Shown here: one piece after another, positions 45,330-53,244 of the stretch
How positions within the stretch are numbered: the first letter of the stretch is position 1
Layout: each line of letters starts with the position of its first letter
Assembly: GCA_000421085.1 (NCBI GenBank)
Contig: ATWE01000001.1
Span: 496,001-560,000 of the forward strand
Source: Ensifer sp. USDA 6670
Lineage (GTDB): Bacteria > Pseudomonadota > Alphaproteobacteria > Rhizobiales > Rhizobiaceae
Direction: 5' to 3'
DNA length: 64,000 nucleotides
Notes under the pieces: generated by a model
What the model saw: only the letters and a program-made list of their open reading frames with translations
Databases searched by the model: none
Told to the model about the DNA's origin: nothing
Made by a program: the position numbers and the translations under genes

Positions 45330-46334
45330 ATGCAGCGTTTCGGACGAGTGATGGCCATTGCGGCGATTGGTTTGGCATCGGTATTGACCGTAGCCGATGT
45401 CGCCGATGCAAGGCGGGCGGGGGGCGGCTTCGGCTCACGCGGGAGCCGGACCTTTTCCACCCCGCCGGTAACCCGGACGGCGCCCGCGCCGGCCGCGCCG
45501 ATCGACCGGACAATGACGCCGCGGCAGAACGCACAGCCTTCGACCGCCACCAACCCCGCTGCACAGAATCGCACGAACAATGCGCGCCCGGGCTTCTTCA
45601 ATGGTTTCGGCGGTTCGATGATCGGCGGTCTGATGATGGGCGGACTGATCGGCATGCTGCTCGGCCATGGCATCGGCGGCGGCATCGGCTTCCTCGGACT
45701 GCTGCTGCAAGTCGGCCTTGTCGTTCTGCTGATCTCCCTTGCGATGCGTTTCTTCGGCCGCAATCAGCGTCCGGCCTATTCGGCGCCCTCGGCATCCGCC
45801 CGCTCTTCGGCAGCGACTGCGGGCACCCCATCCTTCCGTATTCCGCGAATCGGTGAAGGTACCGGCGCGGCGTCGCTCGCGACGCGATCGTCTGCTGCCG
45901 CACCGGCCTCCGGAGACGGCGAGGAAATCACAGTCGGCCAGGAGGATCTCGATCGTTTCGAGGCGATGCTCAGAGATGTGCAGGCTGCCTATGGAGCGGA
46001 AGATTACGCGGCATTGCGCCGGCTGACGACACCGGAAGCCATGTCATACCTCGCGGAAGAGCTCAGCGACAACGCAACGAAGGGCCTGAAGAACGAGGTC
46101 CGTGACGTCCACCTCGTCCAGGGCGATCTCGCCGAGGCATGGAAGGAAAACGGTAGCGATTACGCCACCGTTGCCATGCGCTACGAGAGCGTCGACGTGG
46201 TGCGCGACCGAGCCACCGGCCGCGTCGTCAGCGGCGATGCGGACCGGCCGACCGAAGCGGTCGAAATATGGACGTTCCAGCGTAAGCCCGGCGCCGACTG
46301 GCAGGTATCCGCCATCCAGGGCGTCGAGGCTTGA
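45330..46334 (+). CDS. Tim44-domain membrane protein
   Basis: 334 residues from ATG 45330, 6 nt after AGGGAAGG (a GTG at 45324 is in frame). A signal-like N-terminus (about 1-27) precedes an Ala/Pro/Thr-rich linker, then a Gly/Met-rich hydrophobic region (about 90-140, GGSMIGGLMMGGLIGMLLG ...). The C-terminal Tim44-like domain (about 200-330) has DLDRFEAMLRDVQAAYGAED and AVEIWTFQRKPGADWQVSAI. The bacterial family is predicted to be membrane-associated and possibly involved in protein or lipid traffic; the function is not established. It appears monocistronic. Confidence 0.87.
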   Translation: MQRFGRVMAIAAIGLASVLTVADVADARRAGGGFGSRGSRTFSTPPVTRTAPAPAAPIDRTMTPRQNAQPSTATNPAAQNRTNNARPGFFNGFGGSMIGGLMMGGLIGMLLGHGIGGGIGFLGLLLQVGLVVLLISLAMRFFGRNQRPAYSAPSASARSSAATAGTPSFRIPRIGEGTGAASLATRSSAAAPASGDGEEITVGQEDLDRFEAMLRDVQAAYGAEDYAALRRLTTPEAMSYLAEELSDNATKGLKNEVRDVHLVQGDLAEAWKENGSDYATVAMRYESVDVVRDRATGRVVSGDADRPTEAVEIWTFQRKPGADWQVSAIQGVEA

Positions 46335-46551
46335 CCTCGACGCTACGGCGGCCCGATTCAATCGGGGGGCGGTCATACAGGCGTTCCGACCCTCGACGGC
46401 GAAGGGCGAAGATCGGCTATTGACGGCGCCGCTCTTTGCCGCTCTTTTCTGACATGCGAGCTCGCCGTAACCTATTGATTCCAGGGCTTCGTTGCGGCGG
46501 GTCGGTGCAGTGGCTGTTTTTTTGACTGCAGCCCGGTCCAGGAGCAGCGAT

Positions 46552-47277
46552 ATGAAGAAGCTTGGCATGACAACGAACCGCTCGGTCGAGGCAGCGTTCT
46601 TCGCCGCGGCAATCACGGTGTCGGCTTTGGCCTGCAGCGCTGCCGTGGCGGCGGATTGCAAGAGCTCGGCCAGTGCCGGGATCGACTGGCAAGACTGCAA
46701 CAAAAAGCAGATCATGCTTGGCGGAAGCGACCTTCCGGGGAGCAATCTTTTCAATACCGACTTCACGATGACCGACCTGCGTGGGGCCAATCTCACTTCC
46801 GCAAATCTCGAGAAGGCCACGCTCGTTCGTGCTTCGCTTGCCGGGGCGAGGGCGGACAAGGCGAATTTCAGCAGGGTCGAGGCCTATCGGGGCAATTTTT
46901 CAGCGATTTCTGCGGAAGGCGCCTCCTTTGCGAGTGCGGAGCTACAGCGCACTGACTTCACCGGAGCACGGTTGGCAGGCGCCGACTTCGAGAAAGCGGA
47001 ACTCGGGCGCGCCAATTTCGACAAGGCCGTGCTCACGGGCACGCGTTTTTCCATGGCCAACCTTTCGCGCGCAAAGCTGAGCGGTGCGGTTCTCGAAGGG
47101 CCGATCGATCTGGATCGCGCCTTTCTTTTCCTGACCAGGATAGAGGGCGTCGACCTCTCCAGAGCGTCCGGGCTCACACAGGAGCAGGTCGATCTCACCT
47201 GCGGTGACGGTGCGACCAAACTGCCGGCGGGACTGGCTGCGCCCGGCAAATGGCCGTGCGCTCCCGACGACGATTAA
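46552..47277 (+). CDS. Exported pentapeptide-repeat protein
   Basis: 241 residues from ATG 46552, after CAGGAG. A signal peptide (about 1-34, ending AAVAAD) is followed by tandem pentapeptide repeats A(D/N)LXX (LRGANLTSANLEKATLVRAS, then ARADKANFSRV, ARLAGADFEKAELGRANF) that form a right-handed beta-helix. A Cys-flanked ending (LTCGDG ... KWPCAPDDD) may be disulfide-bonded. Pentapeptide proteins have varied roles; Qnr/MfpA-type gyrase mimics are cytoplasmic, so the export signal argues against that role here. Confidence 0.85.
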   Translation: MKKLGMTTNRSVEAAFFAAAITVSALACSAAVAADCKSSASAGIDWQDCNKKQIMLGGSDLPGSNLFNTDFTMTDLRGANLTSANLEKATLVRASLAGARADKANFSRVEAYRGNFSAISAEGASFASAELQRTDFTGARLAGADFEKAELGRANFDKAVLTGTRFSMANLSRAKLSGAVLEGPIDLDRAFLFLTRIEGVDLSRASGLTQEQVDLTCGDGATKLPAGLAAPGKWPCAPDDD

Positions 47278-47295
47278 GCCGTCCAGGGCGGTGAT

Positions 47296-47580
47296 TCAAC
47301 GATCACCCTTCGGCGTCGCGAGCCCGGCGGATATGAGCCTGAGACCCGGTAGAGCCGGCGGCGACTCCGCGTTGAATCGCCGTTCAGGCCGGTTGTCCTG
47401 CGCCGCCGCTTCGACCAGCTCATAGCCGAGAGACAAGGCGATTTTCTTCAGCATTTCGCGGGCGCGAAACTCGTGGCGGGCACTCGCCTGCTTCTCGGTG
47501 ACGAAGTAGGCGGCACTGACCGCCTCGATGAGATTAAGGGCCGCGAGATTGACGACGGCATATGTCTCGGCGCGGATCAC
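47296..47580 (-). CDS. Phage-region hypothetical protein, coupled to the upstream gene
   Basis: 94 residues from GTG 47580, which overlaps the stop of the upstream gene as GTGA. The N-terminal half is helical and hydrophobic-periodic (ETYAVVNLAALNLIEAVSAAYF), followed by a charged part (RHEFRAREMLKKIALSLGYELVEAAAQ) and a Pro/Arg-rich tail. No domain is recognised. The overlap supports the start. It is transcribed leftward away from the repressor with the gene at 47577-47906. Confidence 0.55.
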   Translation of the reverse strand: MIRAETYAVVNLAALNLIEAVSAAYFVTEKQASARHEFRAREMLKKIALSLGYELVEAAAQDNRPERRFNAESPPALPGLRLISAGLATPKGDR

Positions 47581-47906
47581 AGGGCGCCTCCGAACTGCTG
47601 GCGGGAATTGTGCGTGCCGAGCTGCCGCTGCACCTGATTCGCATCCGCGCCGCCGCCGAACTCGCACTCGCGATTAAGTTCGAAGAAGGCATCGTCGACG
47701 AGGTCCGTCGCGGGCTGGGATTCACGCTGGAAAACATGTCCATCTGCCCCAAGATGCCAGGCGAGCGAAGCCAGACTGGAGTAGGCGGAGGAGAGAAAGC
47801 ATTTGAGCGCCATCTGGTTCTGCGCGTCGGTCGAGCGGAGAAAATCGGCAGCGAAGAGCTCGTCGACCTGGCCATGAAGATCGGATCTGATTCGGGGGAG
47901 GGACAT
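47577..47906 (-). CDS. Phage-region hypothetical protein (left operon)
   Basis: 109 residues if ATG 47906 is used (GAGGAG 13 nt upstream, loose); ATG 47984 would extend it. Helical, with DLHGQVDELFAADFLRSTD and MALKCFLSSAYSSLASLAWHL near the start and VDDAFFELNRECEFGGG later. I recognise no family. Two tandem 13-bp operator-like repeats lie just upstream (47988-48015), so it is probably the first gene of a repressor-controlled leftward transcript. Confidence 0.5.
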   Translation of the reverse strand: MSLPRIRSDLHGQVDELFAADFLRSTDAQNQMALKCFLSSAYSSLASLAWHLGADGHVFQRESQPATDLVDDAFFELNRECEFGGGADANQVQRQLGTHNSRQQFGGAL

Positions 47907-47987
47907 GTAGCGCTTATTCTCCTCGATTGACTGCCGGCGTTCGTCCGCCGTGCAATTCTGCCCTGTGTTCACCCAGCATTGCATCCG

Positions 47988-48017
47988 ACACGATTCATGT
48001 CAACACGGTTCGTGTTG
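47988..48017. promoter_or_regulatory. Tandem repressor operators, left side
   Basis: ACACGATTCATGT (47988-48000) and ACACGGTTCGTGT (48003-48015) are two 13-bp dyads 15 bp apart centre to centre. The second lies in a perfect 17-bp palindrome CAACACG-GTT-CGTGTTG (48001-48017). A third relative lies upstream of the repressor (48830-48842). Confidence 0.65.
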
Positions 48018-48118
48018 AGTCATAGTGTAACATGCGAAATGTCGCCGAGAGTGCTGGCAAAAGGAAATGAGCTGGGTGGTCTGGCCTCCGCCTGAAGGTC
48101 GGAGAGGCTTTGAGTCCT

Positions 48119-48805
48119 TCAGGCGTTGCCGGCGAGCGCGATATAATGGACCGAGTGAACGGTATGGGCTTCGAAGCGCAGTTCCTTATGAGGGTTGAAC
48201 TGCTCGAGAACCAGTTCGGAGCTGTTGTGGCGCACGAACTTCTTCACGTAGGCCAGCAGGGCTCCGCCTTCTTCCAGCCGAATCTGAGCGATCACGTAGT
48301 CGCCCTTCCGGACGCGCCGGCTGGGATCAACGAAGCAGACCTCGCCGTCTTCATAGCGCGGGTACATCGAATCGCCTGATACCGAGACCGCATAGGCGCC
48401 CGAGATGTCCGAAAGTATCGGCGGCGCCATGACTTCGTACAACACGTTGCCGTTCATTATGAATTCACCATCAACCCCGCCGACTGCCTGACCGAAGACC
48501 GGGATCTTTTCCCCCTGGCCAATTACCTTGGCGCCGACCCGCGCGTTCGGCGCGTCGACGGCCATTGTCGAGCCGGGCGCGGGGCCCGCCGAGTTTCGGC
48601 GGTCGGTGCCGGTCAGCAGCCAAAGCGGGTCGACGTTGAACTTGCGGCCGTAGACCTCGGCTTCGCTCAGTTCGAACTCGTTCTGGCCATTCTCGTGGGC
48701 GCGATAGGTCGAGGCGACGATGCCCAAGGCATTCGCTGCGTCGGAGGCGAACCGATAGCCCGCCTTGACGCGCGCCTCGCGCAATCTTTCAGCTCTTTCG
48801 CTCAT
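48119..48805 (-). CDS. Phage repressor: XRE helix-turn-helix plus S24 (LexA/CI-like) peptidase
   Basis: 228 residues from ATG 48805. No Shine-Dalgarno is seen before this ATG, as for leaderless CI-type messages; ATG 48868 would add a Cys/His-rich leader. HTH_XRE occupies about 1-65 (LREARVKAGYRFASDAANALGI ... TYRAHENG). The S24 domain (about 120-225) carries SGDSMYPRYEDGE with the nucleophilic Ser and AYVKKFV with a candidate Lys. Such repressors hold prophages silent and self-cleave with RecA filaments after DNA damage. Operator-like dyads lie on both sides of the gene. Confidence 0.9.
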   Translation of the reverse strand: MSERAERLREARVKAGYRFASDAANALGIVASTYRAHENGQNEFELSEAEVYGRKFNVDPLWLLTGTDRRNSAGPAPGSTMAVDAPNARVGAKVIGQGEKIPVFGQAVGGVDGEFIMNGNVLYEVMAPPILSDISGAYAVSVSGDSMYPRYEDGEVCFVDPSRRVRKGDYVIAQIRLEEGGALLAYVKKFVRHNSSELVLEQFNPHKELRFEAHTVHSVHYIALAGNA

Positions 48806-48821
48806 GACACGGACATAGCAA

Positions 48822-48842
48822 TGTTGAGAACACAAATCATGT
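48822..48842. promoter_or_regulatory. Repressor operator, right side
   Basis: ACACAAATCATGT (48830-48842) matches the left operators in both half-sites, next to a second near-dyad TGTTGAGAACA (48822-48832). It lies between the repressor start and the divergent rightward gene, the place expected for OR. Confidence 0.5.
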
Positions 48843-48938
48843 TGACAATACGACATTATCGATGTCATTCATAAAGTCAAGTCGCGGCTGCGTTTGCACT
48901 GTGACTGCTGGGATAGCCGGAAAGGGAGTGGAGAAGCG

Positions 48939-49457
48939 ATGGCGGAGAATTCGGAATTGGCAAGGCAGACGCGGCACTATCGCGCCGTGCGGGAGCGGCT
49001 GGCTCGCCCGAGCGAAGCGATGAGCCGATCTGCTCGCATCAAAGAACTCGAAGGGCAGTTGGTCGACCTTGCTACCGACAATGAATCGAAAGCGCGGCGG
49101 ATCGCTAGACTGGAAGCCGATCTTGCCGATGCGGGTGCCCGGCTGCTCGCGCAAGCCCGAATCCTTCTTGGCAGCCGAGGTACCGGTGCGTCGAACGAGG
49201 ACGGCCGCGACAGAGCGCCGATCGAGGAAATCGTTGCCGCCGTGCTCGAGGATTTTCCCGGTGTGACCTGGAACGACATCATCAGCGTGCGCCGGGAGCG
49301 CCGGCTGGTGAAGCCGAGGCATGCCTGCATGCGCGCGGTCTACGAGCGTCGCCGGGATCTCTCGCTGGCGGGGATCGGCCGCATCTTCCATCGAGACCAC
49401 ACGACCGTGCTTGCGGCCGTGAATGACGGCGGTGCCGGAGGCGGGACAGCTTCCTGA
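48939..49457 (+). CDS. Phage early protein with a DnaA domain-IV-like DNA-binding region
   Basis: 172 residues from ATG 48939, after GGAG. An N-terminal charged helical region (about 20-75; coiled-coil heptads in IKELEGQLVDLATDNESKAR, which is 20 residues) is followed by a DnaA domain-IV-like module (about 105-165): IEEIVAAVLEDFPGV, RHACMRAVYERRRDLS, and IGRIFHRDHTTVLAAV. DHTTV is the signature that contacts DnaA boxes. There is no AAA+ ATPase. It may bind DnaA boxes to control phage or host replication. It is the first rightward gene opposite the repressor. Confidence 0.85.
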   Translation: MAENSELARQTRHYRAVRERLARPSEAMSRSARIKELEGQLVDLATDNESKARRIARLEADLADAGARLLAQARILLGSRGTGASNEDGRDRAPIEEIVAAVLEDFPGVTWNDIISVRRERRLVKPRHACMRAVYERRRDLSLAGIGRIFHRDHTTVLAAVNDGGAGGGTAS

Positions 49458-49593
49458 GAGACACCTTCAGCTGCGCTGGCGGCGGCTCGCATTCCATATC
49501 CACCCTCATCACATAAGAGACCGTCACGTCCCGCCGCTTCACGGCAGGTCTCCCGCGACGGATGTCTCAATTATCATGCTCGAAAGGATTCCC

Positions 49594-50214
49594 ATGTTGA
49601 CCAAGGCCCAGAAATTGCGTGCAAAGCGCAAGGCACAACTCGGACGGCCGCGGAAGGCCAATGCCGAACGCTTTGCCTGCGGCAAGATAAAGCCGGAGTG
49701 GTCCAAACAGGAAAGCGAAAAGGAAGCTATGGCTGTGGCGATCGCAGCGCGCAAGCGCATGCATGGCCTCGAGACCAGTGGCGCCCTTGCCGGCTACACG
49801 CTTGGGCGGTTGTTTCTCGATGGCCGGATCACCGAGCAGCAGCGGGAGGCGGGCGATGACTACGCGGCGGCGATGGTGCGCTATTATCATTTGACGGGCA
49901 TTCCATTTCCAAGCGTCAGGGCGCAGCAGATCGGCCAGGTGAGAGGGCATTCGGGCGAGCCGATCGAGACTCGCGCCGTGAAGGCGAAAAACGCGGCGGA
50001 GAGAATGATGCGGCTTGAAGGCCTCTTGCTCGGATGCGAGGAGGGGCGGCAGGTGAAGGCCACCGTCTTCAATGTCTGCGTAATGGATTACGAAGGATTG
50101 AGGATGATGCCGGAAGCGCAATTGGATTGGTTGAAGCGCGGCCTGAATGTCCTTCTCTTCGAAAAAGGCTTGCGCGAATTTGGGAAGAAGGATAATTCGT
50201 TTACTCCAGAATAG
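49594..50214 (+). CDS. Phage-region hypothetical protein
   Basis: 206 residues from ATG 49594, with AAAGGA 5 nt upstream; ATG 49576 is in frame. The N-terminus is basic and likely nucleic-acid-contacting (KAQKLRAKRKAQLGRPRKAN). The middle contains YTLGRLFLDGRITEQQREAGD, a pattern I associate with rhizobial prophage early-region proteins. No enzyme motif is visible. It follows the DnaA-like gene on the same strand and is probably part of the rightward early transcript. Confidence 0.65.
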   Translation: MLTKAQKLRAKRKAQLGRPRKANAERFACGKIKPEWSKQESEKEAMAVAIAARKRMHGLETSGALAGYTLGRLFLDGRITEQQREAGDDYAAAMVRYYHLTGIPFPSVRAQQIGQVRGHSGEPIETRAVKAKNAAERMMRLEGLLLGCEEGRQVKATVFNVCVMDYEGLRMMPEAQLDWLKRGLNVLLFEKGLREFGKKDNSFTPE

Positions 50215-50394
50215 GAATATTATCCTTCCATGCGTCCGGCCTGAGCCGATCCCGGCCGTGCCTCCGCAACAATGCCGGGCATGTCGTCGTCCCAAAATCG
50301 CTGCACTTCTGGGCGATTAGAGATTAAATGCTTTTAAGCGAAGCGCCTCGCATGAGCATGTCGAGGCGAATTCGTTTCTCCGAGCAGAAAGAAG

Positions 50395-50817
50395 GTGAGG
50401 TCTGTGAGAGCTTCAGCAATACTCGCCTCTGCGGTGATTGTCGCGGCAACAGGTATGCTGTCGGCACAAGCCCAGACGTGCAGCACGGGAATTTGCGCCG
50501 GCCGTCCCGTAGGCAGCAACAACCACGACCTCTTCATAGAGAGGGAATACCGCGACTTCCTGCAACAGCGATATCCGAACTACGGCTCGCGCTATCGCGG
50601 CAGGGCTCCTGATATCGGCATAGGCCCCGGTGCGACCGTAGGCGGCCCTTTGCCCGGAGCGGAGAACAAGCGCCTGCGCGAGCGGCAAAGGGTGCAATTC
50701 GACGCCAATGCGCATCTTCGCTGGTGCCAGGAGCGCTACGCCTCGTATCGACTGTCGGACAATACGTTTCAGCCCTTTGATGGCGCACGCCGGCGGTGCA
50801 ACTCACCTTACAATTGA
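50395..50817 (+). CDS. Exported BA14K-family protein
   Basis: 140 residues from GTG 50395 (GTG 50404 is in frame). A signal peptide (about 1-27, ending AQAQT) precedes a central segment with EYRDFLQQRYPNYGSRYRG and a C-terminal BA14K motif: AHLRWCQERYASYRLSDNTF followed by QPFDGARRRCNSPYN, with paired Cys. BA14K proteins are surface-associated, immunogenic proteins in Brucella and other Rhizobiales; in Brucella they bind immunoglobulin. It looks like host-type cargo rather than a phage gene. The stop codon lies inside a 16-bp tandem repeat. Confidence 0.82.
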   Translation: MRSVRASAILASAVIVAATGMLSAQAQTCSTGICAGRPVGSNNHDLFIEREYRDFLQQRYPNYGSRYRGRAPDIGIGPGATVGGPLPGAENKRLRERQRVQFDANAHLRWCQERYASYRLSDNTFQPFDGARRRCNSPYN

Positions 50818-50854
50818 CGTGCCGGACAATTGACGTGCCGGACAATTGACGTGC
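50810..50854. repeat. 16-bp tandem repeat at the BA14K stop codon
   Basis: ACAATTGACGTGCCGG occurs at 50810-50825 and 50826-50841, then its first 13 bases at 50842-50854. The first copy includes the BA14K stop codon, so added copies lie in the 3' untranslated region. Confidence 0.85.
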
Positions 50855-50863
50855 TTGAATGCT

Positions 50864-51061
50864 TCAGCGTGTCTTCCGCAGAAGCTTCATGGCGACGTAA
50901 GCCGCGGACTGCGCCTGAAGCTGGGTGCTGAACTGGCCCTGGGCCGGGTAAGTGACGCCGCGAAATCTGAGCACGAAGGCCCAGCGGCCGTTCGTCCGCT
51001 TCTCGACCCTAATTTCGCCGTCCGGCTTGTTATCTGAGTTCAATGCAGCTTCCTCGATCAT
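50864..51061 (-). CDS. Small hypothetical protein
   Basis: 65 residues from ATG 51061; an ATG at 51118 would add a Cys/Arg-rich leader. The core reads EIRVEKRTNGRWAFVLRF, then RGVTYPAQGQFSTQLQAQSA, a two-strand plus helix pattern reminiscent of small nucleic-acid-binding or DUF1508-like folds, but I cannot assign a family. The gene is convergent with BA14K across the tandem repeat. The start lacks an obvious ribosome site. Confidence 0.4.
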   Translation of the reverse strand: MIEEAALNSDNKPDGEIRVEKRTNGRWAFVLRFRGVTYPAQGQFSTQLQAQSAAYVAMKLLRKTR

Positions 51062-51188
51062 CGTGCATGCCGGAAACCGCCGGCGCGAGTAACTTGCGCA
51101 TCCGGTGGCGAAAGGCAAGAACTTGCGACGGCCGGGCGCGTCTGCGGCTATTCACCGGTGGCACGTGAGAGCTCAGTCGCGACAACCG

Positions 51189-51389
51189 TCATTCGACCGC
51201 TTGCGCCGGGCCGAAACGCTCCATGACGAACGAAGTCTGGATGCCGCCCTGGAGCCGATCGGTCTTCTCGAGCTTTACGGTGGCGAACTGGCCGGACAGT
51301 TCGGGGGTTGTGCGCTGCCAGGCGGTGGTGACAAATAAACCTGCACCGACGACAAAGCCGATGGCGACATAGATCCAATGATTGCGCAT
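51189..51389 (-). CDS. Small single-pass membrane protein
   Basis: 66 residues from ATG 51389, after GAAGGAG. One transmembrane helix near the N-terminus (WIYVAIGFVVGAGLFVTT) is followed by a polar domain with short beta-like segments (SGQFATVKLEKTDRLQGGI). It is probably anchored in the inner membrane with a periplasmic tail. No family is recognised. The next gene on this strand (50864) is 127 bp away. Confidence 0.5.
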   Translation of the reverse strand: MRNHWIYVAIGFVVGAGLFVTTAWQRTTPELSGQFATVKLEKTDRLQGGIQTSFVMERFGPAQAVE

Positions 51390-52197
51390 GGACAAAGCTC
51401 CTTCTCTCGGGAAGGCAAAATGCATCATGGGCAGCTGTAGTTCCCCGGAGCGACCGGGATGCGGGCCTAAAATTCAATCTTTAAAATAAACGTTCAAAGC
51501 AATGCGTCCTGCCTCGGCACACAACGCGTCGTCCGACATCGAGCACCGATGGCGAATGGTTGCTGCCTTTCCTGCGAGGCGTCAATATCGAAGTATACCC
51601 AAGCCCTTGTGCATCAGCCTGCTTGGATTGAAGCAGAGGCCAATGGCTTATGCAAGGAAATTATAATATACATTTGTACAACAAAATTTGACTGCCGATC
51701 CATCATGCCGATGTTCCGCGCCCCGGACTTGTTGCGGGCTGCAGGCGGCCGCAGCAGACGAACTCACCTTCTGCTGTTCGCCGCGACACATTGGAGAGAT
51801 TTCCGGTGGGTAAAATGAAAAACGACCGCGTTTTACCTGGTGAAGGCTTGCGCGCCGAGGGGCAGTTGCGCTATTCCATAAATCAAGGATAGGAATTTTA
51901 TCCTCGCACCGCTTCAGCAGCGTGATCTAAGGCTTGTCGAGATTTCGGGATACCCGCCGCGGCCCGTTTGATTACATCATCCGTGTGCTCGCCACAGGGA
52001 TTCAGCTAGACCAAGCCTTTCTTCTGAAAGAAATCTTCCCGCGCCGCAGACGCGGCGCTGCTGGATCTCTGTGACAAGCACAGAAATGAGGAGGAGAGAT
52101 TGCAGTCCTGCTTTGATCCTGCAGAGGCGACCTCGAAGTGTCCGGTGCTGCTCTCGGCGCGGCGTGCTCCCTCACGTCCAATTCATGGTTCATCGCA
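51390..52197. other. 808-bp gap, partly AT-rich, without a convincing gene
   Basis: A plus-strand frame at 51549-51818 has no ribosome site and unlikely composition. The part 51640-51700 is AT-rich, unlike its surroundings. A double-hairpin repeat lies at 52041-52090. Otherwise nothing is recognised; the base composition suggests foreign or decayed DNA. Confidence 0.4.
52041..52090. repeat. Double-hairpin intergenic repeat, copy 2
   Basis: GCGCCGC-AGAC-GCGGCGC (52041-52058) followed by ATCTCTGTG-ACAAG-CACAGAAAT (52065-52087, one mismatch). Same architecture as 43935-43980. Confidence 0.7.
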
Positions 52198-52590
52198 TCA
52201 CCGCAAATCTTCGAGTGCGACGTATAGCGTTCCGAACTCGACGGGGCCTTTGTCGGCCAGCTGCGCCGGGAGCCTATAGTAGAGAATCTCGGCGTGCGGT
52301 GTTCCGTCCCCGATGAATGCTTCTCCCGTTCCGTCGGCGAAGACGCAGCATGGGGCCGGATCGCCGGGATCGCTAAGGACGCTGAGGCGATAGCTGTTTC
52401 CGGAGAGGAAAAAGCTCAGCCGCAGCTCCTGACCGGCGAGTTCCAGGGTGAAGAGATCATTGCCGTCGCACCATCCTGTCGCATGTTCGAAGCTGTTGTC
52501 GAATTTCTGCATCCAGGCCTTGACGAGAAATCGGGGGTCGCCGGTTCGGTCGGCCGCAGACGCGGACACTGCAGCGGTGACGAAAAGCAT
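52198..52590 (-). CDS. Secreted paralogue B, possibly frameshifted at its start
   Basis: 130 residues from ATG 52590. It is clearly related to the upstream gene: both share a (G)DPRFLVKAW(M/L)QK segment, TGWCDG, and a CC pair (PCCVFADG here). The signal peptide here (MLFVTAAVSASAAD) is unusually short and has no ribosome site. A good GAGGAAAAC site precedes ATG 52610, which is out of frame by one base at a CTCTTCTTC run. This suggests a recent frameshift at the 5' end or a sequence error. Function unknown; exported and probably disulfide-bonded. Confidence 0.6.
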   Translation of the reverse strand: MLFVTAAVSASAADRTGDPRFLVKAWMQKFDNSFEHATGWCDGNDLFTLELAGQELRLSFFLSGNSYRLSVLSDPGDPAPCCVFADGTGEAFIGDGTPHAEILYYRLPAQLADKGPVEFGTLYVALEDLR

Positions 52591-52629
52591 GAAGAAGAGT
52601 GACGTAGCATGTTTTCCTCGTGGAGACGC

Positions 52630-53070
52630 TTAAAGCCGCGGAGGCTCGGGCGCTGAATTGGGCCTGCCGAGATACTCAACGGCTATGATGAGTCTGCCGA
52701 AGGGTATCCGCCCTGAGTCGCCCAATGATTTCGGGGTGTAGTAAAGAGGAACGACGCGGGGGTGCCCGCTCCAAAGGTTCAGCGTGGGAGAGCCGGTGCG
52801 AGTTACGCAGCAGTTCTCCTGCTCCGAGGGGGCGGCCAAAAACGTCAGCGAATAGACGGAGCCCGACAGATTCCGCAGCTCGATCGCGTGTTCCGCTATA
52901 GGCACGAGGCAGTCGTATTCTCCATCGCACCAGCCCGTCGTGTGGTCGAAGGTCCTGTCCGCCTTTTGAAGCCAGGCTTTCACGAAATAGCGCGGTTCGC
53001 CTGGCTCCTCCGCAAACGCGGGAACTGCGGAGGCGGCAATGAGAAAGGCGGTGGCGAAAATCTGGCGCAT
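52630..53070 (-). CDS. Secreted paralogue A of unknown function
   Basis: 146 residues from ATG 53070. The signal peptide is typical (MRQIFATAFLIAASAVPAFA, 20 residues). The mature protein has EPRYFVKAWLQKADRTFDHT, then TGWCDGEYDC, an adjacent CC pair (ENCCVT) and a beta-rich end (IPFGRLIIAVEYLG). The same Cys frame appears in the gene 40 bp downstream, so the two arose by tandem duplication and are co-transcribed. I recognise no family; a small disulfide-stabilised periplasmic or secreted domain is likely. Confidence 0.7.
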   Translation of the reverse strand: MRQIFATAFLIAASAVPAFAEEPGEPRYFVKAWLQKADRTFDHTTGWCDGEYDCLVPIAEHAIELRNLSGSVYSLTFLAAPSEQENCCVTRTGSPTLNLWSGHPRVVPLYYTPKSLGDSGRIPFGRLIIAVEYLGRPNSAPEPPRL

Positions 53071-53244
53071 GTTCCCTGCTGGCGTGATTGGGCTCGTTGG
53101 AATTCGGCCGGTCAGGCCGTTGAGACTCAAACTGATTTTCGATTGCGGCACAATTATGGATGGCATAATGATGGCGTATACACGCTAAAAGAGCTGCCGC
53201 GTGGTTGTGTCGGAAGTGGAAAACGACGAGCGGAGAAGTTCATA

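Noticed and set aside
46552-47277. Qnr-like gyrase-protecting pentapeptide protein
   Set aside because: It has a clear export signal and a Cys-flanked C-terminus, inconsistent with a cytoplasmic gyrase mimic.
51549-51818. Plus-strand frame in the AT-rich gap
   Set aside because: Cys/Ile-rich product without a ribosome site or domain; probably chance.
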